64,000 bases of DNA from Lachnospiraceae bacterium 28-4 (GTDB lineage Bacteria > Bacillota > Clostridia > Lachnospirales > Lachnospiraceae). The position numbers and the translations under genes are program-made. The notes below the pieces were generated by a model. That model did not search any database. It saw only the letters and a program-made list of their open reading frames with translations, and was not told the DNA's origin. Location of the stretch: the NCBI GenBank assembly GCA_000403275.2, contig KE159598.1, positions 758,559 to 822,558 of the forward strand, in the 5' to 3' direction. Of the stretch, positions 55,712-64,000 are shown one piece after another (the first letter of the stretch is position 1; every line of letters begins with the position of its first letter).

Positions 55712-57302
55712 TAATGTCATTAAGTTAGGCTTTGAGAATAACTGAGACCATACAATTCGCATTTTTCTTCTCCCTTTTTTGCATGCCAAAAAGACAGTTT
55801 CCACTGCCTGAATTTTATCTATAAATTTTATCTGATTATGATATCCTGTAGTGGAAAGTCCTTGGCTGCTTTTTGTTGGCCTTACGTTCGTAATGCCTGT
55901 CAGGGCGGATGGGCAATGTATGGCGCAGTATAAGTGCTTTCAAATGGGATGGGCCGATTTTATTGCGGAAGTATTCCTTGCATATTTTTGCCGCATATGT
56001 ATGATTGATCTGCCGGGCGTGTTTTTTCCCCGGTTTCACTTCAGGCTTCAACTGACTGGTAATCATGTGGCTGAAGTTGTACATGGTAAGCCTTGCAAAG
56101 ATCTCCTGCATCATAAGGTCCATCTTTTTTGAATGGAAATGGAGCAGCGAAAGGGCATATTTTAATTCCCGGAAAGAAGTCTCTATCCCCCAGCGCAGCT
56201 TGTACAGCTCTTTGATTTCCGATAAGCCAAAGCGTCCTTCCGGCAGGTTCGTAAGGAGGTATACCGGTTCCCCCTCCTGCAGGTCGTTGCCGCATCTGAC
56301 CACCCTCATGGGCTGGAAGTGGTAAGTGGGGGAGTCCTTGGAAACATAGGAAAAGCAGCGGTTGCCAGGCCGGTATCCCTCCCCCAGCATTCTGGCGCGG
56401 CTCTTGTTTCCCTTGAAGGAATTGGCATGGGCTATTTTGCAGGTGAATGGAAGGTCAAACTCCTTTTGCTCCGGGAAGTCTGCCTTTGCAAGGAACCCCC
56501 AGTTGCTGGAAGGCTTTTTGACCCGGATGACAAACGGGATGCCGCGGGCCTCGAGGTCGGCAACCATCTGGAAGGATTCATAGCCGCGGTCCCCGATGAT
56601 GATGGAATGCCCCGGGTCGCTGAGCCGGTCCAGCATAGGCTTCAGCGCCGCCTGCTCCCCCGGCTTCTTCCCGGGATGGACGGCCGCGTCCACATACAGG
56701 CCGTCCATAAGGTCATAAAGGGCATTCATATGTACGCAGTTCCATCCCTTCTTTCCGGCGCCGTTAAAGAGATAAGAGGAAGCATCCTTTTCGTTCCTGG
56801 GGGTATAAATCGTGGACCCATCCACAGCCAGCAGGCGGTATCCCTTCCAGCGGGTCCCTTTATACTGGGCGGTAAAAGTACGGAAAAGCATATAGAGCGC
56901 ATCGGGCTTTATCTTTAAGCGCTGCTGGTAGAAGGCAGAAGGGGAAGGGCAGTCCGGGCTGTCATGAAAATAATCGGTGAGTTCGTTGCGGATGGTGCTG
57001 CCTTCCATCTGGAGAAGGAAGCGCAGCATGGTAGGGAAGTCGAGTTTTTTTCTGCGGGTAAAATCGGTTTTGCTGTTCCAGACGAATTGTTCTTTCTGGT
57101 CGGATATGTGCCTGATGGCCTTCCTAAGGCTGGCCTTAATATGTGTGATATGTTTCATGGAGTCCTCCTTGGTATGTTTTCATCAAGGGCTCCGCCACAC
57201 ATTTTTGATGATTTGTCAATACCTTTTTCAAAAAAAGCAAAATAATACCGAAGCAATCGCTGTGATCACTTCGGTATTACAAAGCCTAACTTAATGACAT
57301 TA
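55712..57302. mobile_element. Intact IS4-family insertion sequence
   Basis: 1591 bp with perfect 23-bp terminal inverted repeats beginning TAATGTCATTAAGTTAGG, a 10-bp target duplication and one intact transposase on the minus strand. The duplications are identical and the split host gene is otherwise undamaged, so the insertion is recent. Confidence 0.95.
55836..57158 (-). CDS. IS4-family DDE transposase
   Basis: 440-aa transposase. DDE residues are in LLAVDGSTIY, IIIGDRGYES and the YREK box YKLRWGIETSFRELK, with spacing Y-x2-R-x3-E-x6-K that defines the IS4 family. The N-terminus has the usual FVWNSKTDFTRRKKL and FLLQMEGSTIRNEL region. Length and motifs are complete, so it is probably active. 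Confidence 0.95.
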   Translation of the reverse strand: MKHITHIKASLRKAIRHISDQKEQFVWNSKTDFTRRKKLDFPTMLRFLLQMEGSTIRNELTDYFHDSPDCPSPSAFYQQRLKIKPDALYMLFRTFTAQYKGTRWKGYRLLAVDGSTIYTPRNEKDASSYLFNGAGKKGWNCVHMNALYDLMDGLYVDAAVHPGKKPGEQAALKPMLDRLSDPGHSIIIGDRGYESFQMVADLEARGIPFVIRVKKPSSNWGFLAKADFPEQKEFDLPFTCKIAHANSFKGNKSRARMLGEGYRPGNRCFSYVSKDSPTYHFQPMRVVRCGNDLQEGEPVYLLTNLPEGRFGLSEIKELYKLRWGIETSFRELKYALSLLHFHSKKMDLMMQEIFARLTMYNFSHMITSQLKPEVKPGKKHARQINHTYAAKICKEYFRNKIGPSHLKALILRHTLPIRPDRHYERKANKKQPRTFHYRIS

Positions 57303-57312
57303 CGGAGGAAGG
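57303..57312. repeat. Target-site duplication, right copy
   Basis: CGGAGGAAGG, immediately outside the right inverted repeat of the insertion sequence. Confidence 0.93.
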
Positions 57313-58144
57313 CGATTTTCTGGTATGGATGGATGTGGCTTACCGGATGAAGAACGGGAAAGTGGTTTGGAGGAATTTTGCGGTAAATGGCGACGAGGAA
57401 GAACTGCTGAACAGGATCATCGGAAGCGAGGAATATAAAAAGATGGCGTACCAGAACTATGATGACAACGATTATGCGTATATAAAGGAATATGTAGAAA
57501 CGCATAAGATAAAAGAAATTGTTTTTCATAACGGTTTCCGTGTGGAAAACCTGAACCCGGAGGAGGCGGATACCGTACGGGAATTATGGAAAAAAGACAT
57601 GGAAAATTTTAATTATTCCACTTTAAGGGATGAATTCCAGTGCGGGGTCATAGAAATGGAGACAAAAGGGGAATGGAATCAAAATACTTATAGTATTTAT
57701 GAATCAAGCATCAGCGTCTATCCCTCATTCAGCCATCTGCGAGGGTATCTGGAGGAAAAGGGGATTGGTACGGATACTTACCTGAAAGCAGAGGATATTG
57801 AGAGCATTACGGTGACTAACAATCATACGGAAGAGGCGGTGAAATTGCGCAAAGAAATGGAGAAAAAGTATGGAGATAACTACTATATGATCGATATGGA
57901 AGATGTTTCTGTGACGAAAACATTTACGGAAGAAGATAAGATAAAGGAATTGGCAGAAGCCGTATATCCGTCGTATTTGTCCAGACAATGGAAAGGCGCG
58001 GGGGAAATATCCAGCGACTATTATGTATCGATAAAGTATAAAGACGGAAGGACAGACAGCGCCGTATACCGCGGAGATACGGGGGCGTCCCTGATTGCGG
58101 ACAGGATTCCGGGCTGGCTGGATGCGGAGACGGCTTATAAATGA
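57313..58144 (+). pseudogene. ABC exporter permease, 3' part, separated by IS
   Basis: C-terminal ~276 residues of the same permease, in the frame of the 5' part (TEEG then DFLVWMDVAYRMKNGKVVWR). It is a soluble, charged domain, probably extracytoplasmic, ending DSAVYRGDTGASLIADRIPGWLDAETAYK. It has no ribosome-binding site of its own apart from the duplicated GGAGGAAGG, which could allow internal initiation at ATG 57329. Confidence 0.85.
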
Positions 58145-58330
58145 AGGGAAGACGGCACGTTCTTATATTTTACCGGATGCAGTGTGATCATACGGAAAGT
58201 GGAGCGGACGCAGGAGGAAAAACGGTAACTCCGAATTGGAAAAATTTGTATCTATGATTTTTTCAAAATAAGGAAATAAATATAGAAAATAGCTATGCCT
58301 GAAGATCAGGCGGAAGGAATGGAGGATGCT

Positions 58331-59635
58331 ATGAATCTATATTTAAAAATTACGGATGTACGGGGAAGGGAAATATTGGATTCCAGGGGTAATCCTACGG
58401 TGGAAGCGGAAGTGGTCGTGGAAGGAAGCATTACAGGACGTGCGGCGGTTCCTTCTGGAGCCAGTACAGGCCGGTTCGAAGCGGTGGAACTAAGGGACGG
58501 GGAAACCAGATATTTTGGGCTTGGCGTAAAAAATGCGGTCAAAAATATCAATACAAAGCTAAGGGATGCGCTGGTCGGTAAGAACGTGATGGATCAGGGG
58601 ATGATCGACCGGATATTGGTGGAAACGGACGGAACGGATAATAAAGGGAACCTGGGGGCGAATGCTACGCTGGGCGTGTCCATGGCCTGTGCAAGAGCGG
58701 CGGCGGAAGCGCTGGAAATGCCGCTTTACCGATATCTCGGCGGCGCGCATACCAGGCTGCTTCCCGTTCCGATGATGAATATTTTGAACGGGGGAAAGCA
58801 TGCGGCGAATACGGTGGATTTTCAGGAATTTATGATCATGCCAGTGCAGGCGGAGAGCTTTGCACAAGGGATGCGCATCTGTGCTGAGATCTATCATAAC
58901 CTGAAAAAAATATTGAATGACAGAGGACTTTCCACCGGGGTTGGCGATGAAGGCGGATTTGCGCCGGATCTACCGGATGCGGAGGCCGTTCTTTCCCTAA
59001 TCGTGGAAGCCATTGAGACGAGTAAGTATATTCCGGGACAGGATATCAAGATCGCTCTGGATGTGGCGAGCAGCGAATTGTATAATGAAAAAACGGGTAT
59101 GTACCATTTTCCAGGGGAAAGCAGATTGAAAGGCAGCGAAGTGGTGCGGGACACGGCGGAAATGATCTCTTATTATGAAGACCTGATCGAAAAATTCCCG
59201 GTTATTTCCATTGAAGACGGGCTGGCGGAGGACGATTGGGACGGATGGAAGGAATTGACAAGGCGCCTCGGCGGAAAAATACAGCTTGTAGGGGATGACT
59301 TGTTTGTGACTAATACGAAACGCCTGGATGCCGGAATTAAGCTGCAGGTGGCCAATGCCATATTGGTAAAAGTGAACCAGATCGGTACGGTCTCAGAAGC
59401 CATGGAGGCGATAGAGATGGCCCATAAGAATGCATATCGGGCAGTGATTTCCCATCGATCCGGGGAAACGGAAGATACTTTTATTGCGGATCTGGCGGTG
59501 GCGGTGAATGCCGGACAGATTAAAACCGGCGCCCCCTGCCGTTCGGACCGGGTGGCAAAATATAACCAGCTGCTTCGGATTGAAGAAGAACTGGGAGAAG
59601 TCGGTGCTTATAAAGAACCCTTTAATAAGATATAA
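58331..59635 (+). CDS. eno: Enolase
   Basis: Dehydrates 2-phosphoglycerate to phosphoenolpyruvate (434 aa). N-terminal [19 protein letters not shown], catalytic [12 protein letters not shown], metal sites in [28 protein letters not shown] and [10 protein letters not shown], and [20 protein letters not shown] 58331 has GGAGG 5 nt upstream; earlier in-frame ATGs lack a good site. The 186-nt gap before it shows no clear feature. It is a monocistronic unit with its own terminator. Confidence 0.97.
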   Translation: MNLYLKITDVRGREILDSRGNPTVEAEVVVEGSITGRAAVPSGASTGRFEAVELRDGETRYFGLGVKNAVKNINTKLRDALVGKNVMDQGMIDRILVETDGTDNKGNLGANATLGVSMACARAAAEALEMPLYRYLGGAHTRLLPVPMMNILNGGKHAANTVDFQEFMIMPVQAESFAQGMRICAEIYHNLKKILNDRGLSTGVGDEGGFAPDLPDAEAVLSLIVEAIETSKYIPGQDIKIALDVASSELYNEKTGMYHFPGESRLKGSEVVRDTAEMISYYEDLIEKFPVISIEDGLAEDDWDGWKELTRRLGGKIQLVGDDLFVTNTKRLDAGIKLQVANAILVKVNQIGTVSEAMEAIEMAHKNAYRAVISHRSGETEDTFIADLAVAVNAGQIKTGAPCRSDRVAKYNQLLRIEEELGEVGAYKEPFNKI

Positions 59636-59670
59636 AACGATTGACAATGGAAGGATTCGAGGATATATTA

Positions 59671-59702
59671 AATTCGGCGGCTATATGGCCGCCGGATTTT
59701 TT
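59671..59702 (+). terminator. Terminator after eno
   Basis: AT-T-CGGCGGC / G-CCGCCG-G-AT hairpin with a TATAT-type loop and a T run. Confidence 0.85.
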
Positions 59703-59782
59703 ATGCACCGGGGTGCGATGCGCAGACCCGTGTAGTGGAAGTTTGCCGTTAAAGCGGCGCACGTTTTAGGAGGATGAAAACC

Positions 59783-60307
59783 ATGAAAAAGATATTGGTA
59801 GTAGTGGATATGCAGAATGATTTTATTGATGGAGCATTAGGAACGGCGGAGGCGGCCGGTATTGTGGGCAACGTGATACGAAAAATACATAGTTATCCTC
59901 CGGACTGCATTTATGCCACCAGGGATACACATGGGAAGGACTATCTGGAAACGCCGGAGGGAAAATACCTGCCGGTGGAACATTGCATAAAAGGAACGGA
60001 AGGATGGGAGATCCGCAGAGAAGTGGCTCAGGCAATGCCGGAAGCGGTTTTGATTGACAAACCGTTATTCGGTTCCGAAGAGCTGGTGCGAAAGCTGCGG
60101 GAAGAGAGCGGAAAAGGGGAAATAGAGATTGAATTGGTCGGATTATGCACGGATATCTGCGTGGTAACAAATGCGCTGTTGCTGAAAACGGCGGTGCCGA
60201 AAGCAAGAATCTGCGTGGATGCTTCCTGCTGTGCGGGCGTGACGCCGGAGAGCCATGCGGCAGCGCTCTTGACCATGAAGATGTGCCAAGTGGAAATCGA
60301 AGAATGA
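59783..60307 (+). CDS. Isochorismatase-like cysteine hydrolase, nicotinamidase type
   Basis: 174-aa hydrolase. The catalytic triad is suggested by VVVDMQNDFIDG (Asp), the Lys-containing central segment and LVGLCTDICVVTNALLL (Cys). Metal-site residues TRDTHGKDY and VEHCIKGTEGWEI match nicotinamidase relatives, so deamidation of nicotinamide in NAD salvage is likely. AGGAGG is 9 nt before ATG 59783; the ATG at 59774 touches it and is less likely. Confidence 0.88.
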   Translation: MKKILVVVDMQNDFIDGALGTAEAAGIVGNVIRKIHSYPPDCIYATRDTHGKDYLETPEGKYLPVEHCIKGTEGWEIRREVAQAMPEAVLIDKPLFGSEELVRKLREESGKGEIEIELVGLCTDICVVTNALLLKTAVPKARICVDASCCAGVTPESHAAALLTMKMCQVEIEE

Positions 60308-60444
60308 GTGACAGGTTTTGGAATGTTTTGGAAATAGATAAAAATAGTGCGGAAATTAATATATCAAAGTTGATTTCCATAAAATACTTGATTATTTAAA
60401 AAAATTATGATAGACTAAATTCCACGTGTACTAGGAGATGTAAA

Positions 60445-60469
60445 GATTGAAAAATAAAAATTTTCAATC
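60445..60469 (+). other. AT-rich hairpin before the secG leader
   Basis: GATTGAAAA / TTTTCAATC, 9 bp, A/T loop of 7 nt, directly before the pseudoknot-type leader. The gap 60308-60540 otherwise shows no gene. Confidence 0.5.
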
Positions 60470-60473
60470 TCGG

Positions 60474-60525
60474 GTTTGTGTTTGCACGGCGTCCACAAAC
60501 TTACTATGCACGATAAAGCCGTGCA
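60474..60525 (+). promoter_or_regulatory. Predicted H-type pseudoknot leader before secG
   Basis: P1 is GTTTGTG (60474-60480) with CACAAAC (60494-60500), extendable by two G-T pairs. In its 13-nt loop, TGCACGGC (60483-60490) pairs perfectly with GCCGTGCA (60518-60525) to form P2. After P2 comes GAAATGGAGAG, which includes the secG ribosome-binding site. Relative to the ilvD copy, P2 shows one G-C to A-T exchange and one U-G to C-G change, while P1 and the loop size are kept. Confidence 0.65.
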
Positions 60526-60540
60526 GAAATGGAGAGAAAA

Positions 60541-60780
60541 ATGCAGGTTCTGAGAACGATATTATTGGTAGTATTTATTATAATTTGTATAGCGCTGGTT
60601 ATATTAGTATTGATGCAGGAAGGAAAATCGGCAGGTTTAGGCGCGATCAGCGGTGCGGCGGAGACTTATTGGGGAAAGAACAAAGGGCGTTCCATGGAAG
60701 GAACGCTGGTAAAGGTCACGAAGTATCTGGCTGTCGGTTTCATTATTTTAGCGGTTATTTTGAATCTCAATGTATTTTAA
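60541..60780 (+). CDS. secG: Preprotein translocase subunit SecG
   Basis: 79-aa membrane subunit of SecYEG. Two helices (about residues 2-22 and 54-75) flank the conserved LVLMQEGKSAGLGAISGAAE and WGKNKGRSMEGTLVK loop. ATG 60541 has GGAG 6 nt upstream; the ATG at 60529 lies inside that site. Followed by a terminator, then rnr-smpB-ssrA, a frequent order in Firmicutes. Confidence 0.95.
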   Translation: MQVLRTILLVVFIIICIALVILVLMQEGKSAGLGAISGAAETYWGKNKGRSMEGTLVKVTKYLAVGFIILAVILNLNVF

Positions 60781-60793
60781 GAAAAGATACGAA

Positions 60794-60825
60794 AGCGCTC
60801 TTGCAGAAATCAAGGGCGTTTTTTG
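60794..60825 (+). terminator. Terminator after secG
   Basis: GCGCTCTTG / CAAGGGCGT hairpin (one G-T pair), 7-nt loop, followed by a T run. Confidence 0.8.
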
Positions 60826-60887
60826 TGTTATAAGGCCTATAATGATAAGGGTGTTATGAGGGCAGAGGAAATAAGGAATAGAGGAAA

Positions 60888-63020
60888 ATGAATAAACAAT
60901 TACAGGAAAAAAGAAAAAAAATTATATGTGAACTGATACAGGATGAAATTTATGTTCCCATGAAAGAAAAAGAAATGGCTGTTTTCATGCAGGTGTCAAA
61001 GGAAGAGAGAGGACAGTTTCGTGAACTGCTGGATGAGCTTTTACGGGAAGGCCGGATCGGCATTACGGAAAAAGGAAAGTATGTAAAGCCAGGCAAAGAT
61101 ATGATAAAAGGGACTTTTATCAGCAATGCCAGAGGGTTTGGCTTTGTGGAAGTGGAAGGAAGGGAGACCGATCTGTTTATTCCGGAAGACAGGGTGAACG
61201 GCGCTTTTCATAACGATACTGTCCAGGTAAGGCTGCTGCCCGAACAGAGTGGAAAACGACAGGAAGCCGAAGTCGTAAAGATTTTGGAAAGAGGGATGGC
61301 GCAAGTGGTGGGAACTTTCCAGAAGGGAAAAAACTTTGGATTTGTGATCCCTGACAATACGAAACTGGCGACGGATATTTTTATTCCAAGCGAACAGTCC
61401 AAAGGGGCGGTTGACGGGCATAAAGTAGTGGTGGAACTGATATCTTATGGCGGTGAAAGAAAGAGGCCGGAAGGAAAAGTGATAGAGATTCTCGGACATC
61501 TGAACGATCCGGGAGTGGATATCCTTTCTATTGTCAGAAGTTTTGACATTCCCATGGAGTTTAACGAAAGGGTTTTAAACCAGGCATGCCGTGTGGGTCA
61601 GGAGGTGTCCGAGGCGGATATGCAGGGCAGAGAAGATTTGCGCGGACTGGCAATGGTGACGATTGACGGAGAAGATGCAAAAGACCTGGACGATGCGGTA
61701 AGCCTGTCCAGAGACGGGGAAGATTTTTTGCTGGGCGTTCATATTGCGGATGTGACGAATTACGTACAGGAAAATTCCGCTTTGGACAGAGAAGCATTGA
61801 AACGAGGCACAAGCGTATATTTGGTAGACAGGGTGATCCCTATGCTGCCCCATAGACTCTCCAATGGGATATGCTCTTTAAACGCTGGAGAAAACAGGCT
61901 GGCATTGAGCTGCCTGATGAGGATAGATGCCGCAGGAGAAGTGAAAGATTACCGGATCGTGGAATCGGTAATCTGCGTAGACCGGCGCATGACATACACG
62001 AGCGTAAAGAAGATACTGGAGGATAAGGATCCCGGGGAACGCAAAAAATATGAAGATTTCGTCCCCATGTTTGAAGAAATGGAGGTTTTATCCGGCATAC
62101 TCAGGGCAAAGCGGAAAAAGAGAGGATCTATAGACTTTGATTTTCCGGAGACAAAAATTGTGCTGAATAAAGAAGGAAGGCCTGTCGATGTAAAACCGTA
62201 TGAAAGAAATACGGCTACGAAGATTATCGAGGATTTTATGCTGCTGGCCAATGAAACGGTAGCGCAGCATTTCTACTGGATGGAACTGCCCTTTGTATAC
62301 AGGACGCACGATAATCCAGATCCGGAGAAGATCAACCAGCTTGGAATTTTTATCAGCAATTTCGGATATGGCATCAAAACAGCTAAGGAAGAGGTACATC
62401 CGAAAGAGATACAGAAGCTGCTGGGAAAAGCGGAGGGAACGCCGGAAGAAGCGCTGATCAGCCGTTTGGCCCTTCGAAGTATGAAACAGGCCAGATATTC
62501 CGTGGATTGTACAGGGCATTTCGGCCTGGCTTGCAAATATTACTGCCATTTTACCTCTCCGATCCGAAGGTATCCTGATTTGCAGATCCATAGAATCATC
62601 AAGGAACATTTGCGGAACCGGTTAAAAGAAAACCGCATCGACCATTACGAAGCGATTCTTCCCCACGTAGCCGAACGTTCTTCCAAAATGGAACGCCGCG
62701 CCGAGGAAGCGGAACGGGAGACGGATAAACTGAAAAAGACGGAATATATGGAAAATCATATCGGAGAACATTATGAAGGGGTTATTTCCGGCATTACGAG
62801 CTGGGGACTGTATGTGGAACTTCCGAATACGATAGAGGGACTGATCCACGTATCCGTTTTAAAAGGCGATTATTTTTATTATGATGAGGCCAATTATGAA
62901 ATGGTAGGAAGAGATACGGGGAAAAAATATAAACTGGGACAGAGAATATCCATTGTAGTAGAGCGGACAGACCGTTTTACAAGAACAGTGGACTTTGTGG
63001 AGGATGATTGTGATGAGTGA
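60888..63020 (+). CDS. rnr: Ribonuclease R
   Basis: Processive 3'-5' exoribonuclease that degrades structured RNA and assists tmRNA-mediated mRNA decay (710 aa). Order: an N-terminal helix-turn-helix, two cold-shock domains ([23 protein letters not shown] and [13 protein letters not shown]), the RNB catalytic domain with [14 protein letters not shown] (Asp cluster near residue 263-268), and a C-terminal S1 domain ([23 protein letters not shown]). It ends soon after S1 without a long basic tail. It overlaps smpB by 8 nt. Confidence 0.96.
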   Translation: MNKQLQEKRKKIICELIQDEIYVPMKEKEMAVFMQVSKEERGQFRELLDELLREGRIGITEKGKYVKPGKDMIKGTFISNARGFGFVEVEGRETDLFIPEDRVNGAFHNDTVQVRLLPEQSGKRQEAEVVKILERGMAQVVGTFQKGKNFGFVIPDNTKLATDIFIPSEQSKGAVDGHKVVVELISYGGERKRPEGKVIEILGHLNDPGVDILSIVRSFDIPMEFNERVLNQACRVGQEVSEADMQGREDLRGLAMVTIDGEDAKDLDDAVSLSRDGEDFLLGVHIADVTNYVQENSALDREALKRGTSVYLVDRVIPMLPHRLSNGICSLNAGENRLALSCLMRIDAAGEVKDYRIVESVICVDRRMTYTSVKKILEDKDPGERKKYEDFVPMFEEMEVLSGILRAKRKKRGSIDFDFPETKIVLNKEGRPVDVKPYERNTATKIIEDFMLLANETVAQHFYWMELPFVYRTHDNPDPEKINQLGIFISNFGYGIKTAKEEVHPKEIQKLLGKAEGTPEEALISRLALRSMKQARYSVDCTGHFGLACKYYCHFTSPIRRYPDLQIHRIIKEHLRNRLKENRIDHYEAILPHVAERSSKMERRAEEAERETDKLKKTEYMENHIGEHYEGVISGITSWGLYVELPNTIEGLIHVSVLKGDYFYYDEANYEMVGRDTGKKYKLGQRISIVVERTDRFTRTVDFVEDDCDE

Positions 63021-63477
63021 AGCAATGAAGCTGGTCGCCAACAATAAGAAAGCGTATCACGATTACTTTATAGAGGAAAAATATGAAGCGGGAATCGTAT
63101 TGCACGGCACGGAGGTAAAATCAATGCGCATGGGGAAATGCAGCATTAAGGAGTCCTTCATCCGTATCGAGAATGGAGAGATTTTCGCATATGGAATGCA
63201 TGTAAGCCCTTATGAGAAAGGCAATATTTTTAATAAGGACCCGCTTCGGACAAAAAAGCTGCTGCTGCACAAAAAAGAAATTAATAAATTAATGGGAAAA
63301 ATAGCGGAAAAAGGATATACTCTCGTGCCCTTGCAAGTATATTTTAAAGATGGCAGGGCAAAAGTGGAAATAGGGCTTGCAAAAGGAAAAAAATTATACG
63401 ATAAACGCCAGGATATCGCGAAAAAGGATCAGAGAAGAGAGGCCGAAAAAGAATTGAAAATAAAAATGAGAGGATAA
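63013..63477 (+). CDS. smpB: SsrA-binding protein SmpB
   Basis: 154-aa partner of tmRNA that places it in the decoding centre of stalled ribosomes. [53 protein letters not shown] and the basic C-terminal [23 protein letters not shown] are family-typical. ATG 63013 overlaps the rnr stop, with coupling likely. ssrA lies 83 nt downstream. Confidence 0.97.
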   Translation: MSEAMKLVANNKKAYHDYFIEEKYEAGIVLHGTEVKSMRMGKCSIKESFIRIENGEIFAYGMHVSPYEKGNIFNKDPLRTKKLLLHKKEINKLMGKIAEKGYTLVPLQVYFKDGRAKVEIGLAKGKKLYDKRQDIAKKDQRREAEKELKIKMRG

Positions 63478-63481
63478 TGAA

Positions 63482-63510
63482 TTGAATTCCACGGAAAAAT
63501 ATTATATAAT
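63482..63510 (+). promoter_or_regulatory. Promoter of ssrA
   Basis: TTGAAT (63482-63487), 17-nt spacer, TATAAT (63505-63510), 50 nt before the mature 5' end. Confidence 0.7.
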
Positions 63511-63560
63511 AGAGACGCATTCGGGATAATTAGAAAATACCGGATCGTTGTATAGACCAA

Positions 63561-63897
63561 GGGATAGTAAAGGTTTCGACAGGGGTCTTGCAGCTGGAGA
63601 AGCTATCCGCAGGCGATGCGTCAAATCGCGAATCTAAATATAAACGCTGAAGATAATTTAGCATTCGCTGCCTAATGGCAGCTGTCCGCCCTGACGCACC
63701 TGCACGCCAGGAACCGGGCATCGACTATGCGGGAAACGACATGGGCAAAGCTTTGAGCTTATGGGCGTAATATGAAGCTACTGAATATATTGGGCTGTCA
63801 ATTTCCCAATATAGGAGGGAATGAAATATAATTGACTATGATAGTAGAAGGACAGGGAATGGGTCTTTGGACGCGGGTTCGACTCCCGCCTATTCCA
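63561..63897 (+). ncRNA. ssrA: Transfer-messenger RNA (tmRNA)
   Basis: 337-nt RNA that rescues stalled ribosomes. The acceptor GGGATAG (63561) pairs with CTATTCC near the 3' end (one G-U). Next to it is the conserved GTAAAGGTTTCGACAGGGG, and the T-arm reads GCGGGTTCGACTCCCGC. The tag reading frame ends NAEDNLAFAA and TAA near 63676; the residue encoded by the resume codon is uncertain. CCA is not encoded. smpB and rnr are immediately upstream. Confidence 0.95.
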
Positions 63898-63906
63898 TGT
63901 ATTGTG

Positions 63907-64000
63907 GTAAGGAGGGACCCACGGAGTGGGAGGATTCCTTATCACGTACCCGAGGTAAGGAGGGACCCACGGAGTGGGAGGATTCCTTATCACGTACCCG
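63907..64000. repeat. 48-bp tandem repeat at the window edge
   Basis: Two identical units with a 48-nt period (63907-63954 and 63955-64000, the second cut by the window end). Each unit can fold: TAAGGA..CCCAC-GGA-GTGGG..TCCTTA. On the minus strand a unit reads as a 16-residue Pro/Trp-rich repeat, but without a convincing gene. It begins 9 nt after ssrA. Confidence 0.85.

Noticed and set aside
56319..56918. 199-codon plus-strand open frame inside the insertion sequence
   Set aside because: It is antisense to the intact IS4 transposase and has no recognisable motif.
57329..58144. Independent gene starting at ATG 57329
   Set aside because: The frame is continuous with the permease across the target duplication when the insertion sequence is removed, so it is the 3' part of that gene.
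63907..64000. Possible CRISPR array
   Set aside because: The two units follow each other directly with no unique spacer and no cas gene is in view.

Overview
The window reads as the chromosome of a low-to-mid GC Gram-positive anaerobe of the class Clostridia, most likely a Lachnospiraceae. The evidence is a Firmicute PolC-type replicase, strong AGGAGG ribosome-binding sites, an MEP isoprenoid pathway (dxr, ispG), family-typical protein sequences and almost entirely co-directional genes. No species name can be supported from the sequence alone.

Layout. 1-7.7 kb: the end of a chemoreceptor, then a complete oppBCDF-oppA peptide importer. 7.8-16 kb: a coiled-coil protein, an HPt protein, then a housekeeping run pyrH-frr-uppS-cdsA-dxr-rseP followed by a PfkB sugar kinase and a class II aldolase. 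16-25.4 kb: a PP2C phosphatase/Ser-Thr kinase pair, ispG, polC, and a two-gene CheX-like/CheY-like module. 25.5-29.2 kb: tRNA-Glu followed by an AT-rich graveyard (integrase scrap, truncated IS200 tnpA, broken IS66 transposase, broken methyltransferase) around one intact Uma2-type gene. 29.2-32 kb: an MBL-fold lipoprotein, tgt, yajC. 32-39.7 kb: leuB, a membrane glycosyltransferase-like gene, ilvD, ilvB and an L,D-transpeptidase. 39.7-45.1 kb: serC-serA, a lipoprotein, a small protein and a DUF1015 gene. 45.1-48.6 kb: glgB with an unusual charged tail, mscS, tRNA-Thr. 48.7-53 kb: a small membrane protein/YbjQ pair, a CDF cation transporter and gpmI. 53.1-58.1 kb: a YtrA-type regulator, an ABC ATPase and its permease, which is split by an intact IS4-family element. 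58.3-64 kb: eno, an isochorismatase-like hydrolase, secG, rnr, smpB, ssrA (tmRNA) and a tandem repeat at the window edge.

The two most unusual signals are non-coding. First, two giant palindromes (49366-49669 and 50958-51313) flank the CDF gene. Their 164-nt cores are homologous and in opposite orientation, with paired base changes that keep the hairpins. Their long arms (70 and 96 nt) are almost perfectly self-complementary but largely unrelated in sequence between the two copies. Second, a short leader before ilvD and before secG can form the same H-type pseudoknot, with a compensatory change in one helix, ending just before the ribosome-binding site. I do not recognise either as a described class.

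The genes work together as peptide import, membrane lipid and isoprenoid synthesis, branched-chain amino acid and serine synthesis, lower glycolysis (gpmI, eno), and ribosome rescue with RNA decay (rnr-smpB-ssrA). All functional calls are from reading motifs by eye; no database search was run.
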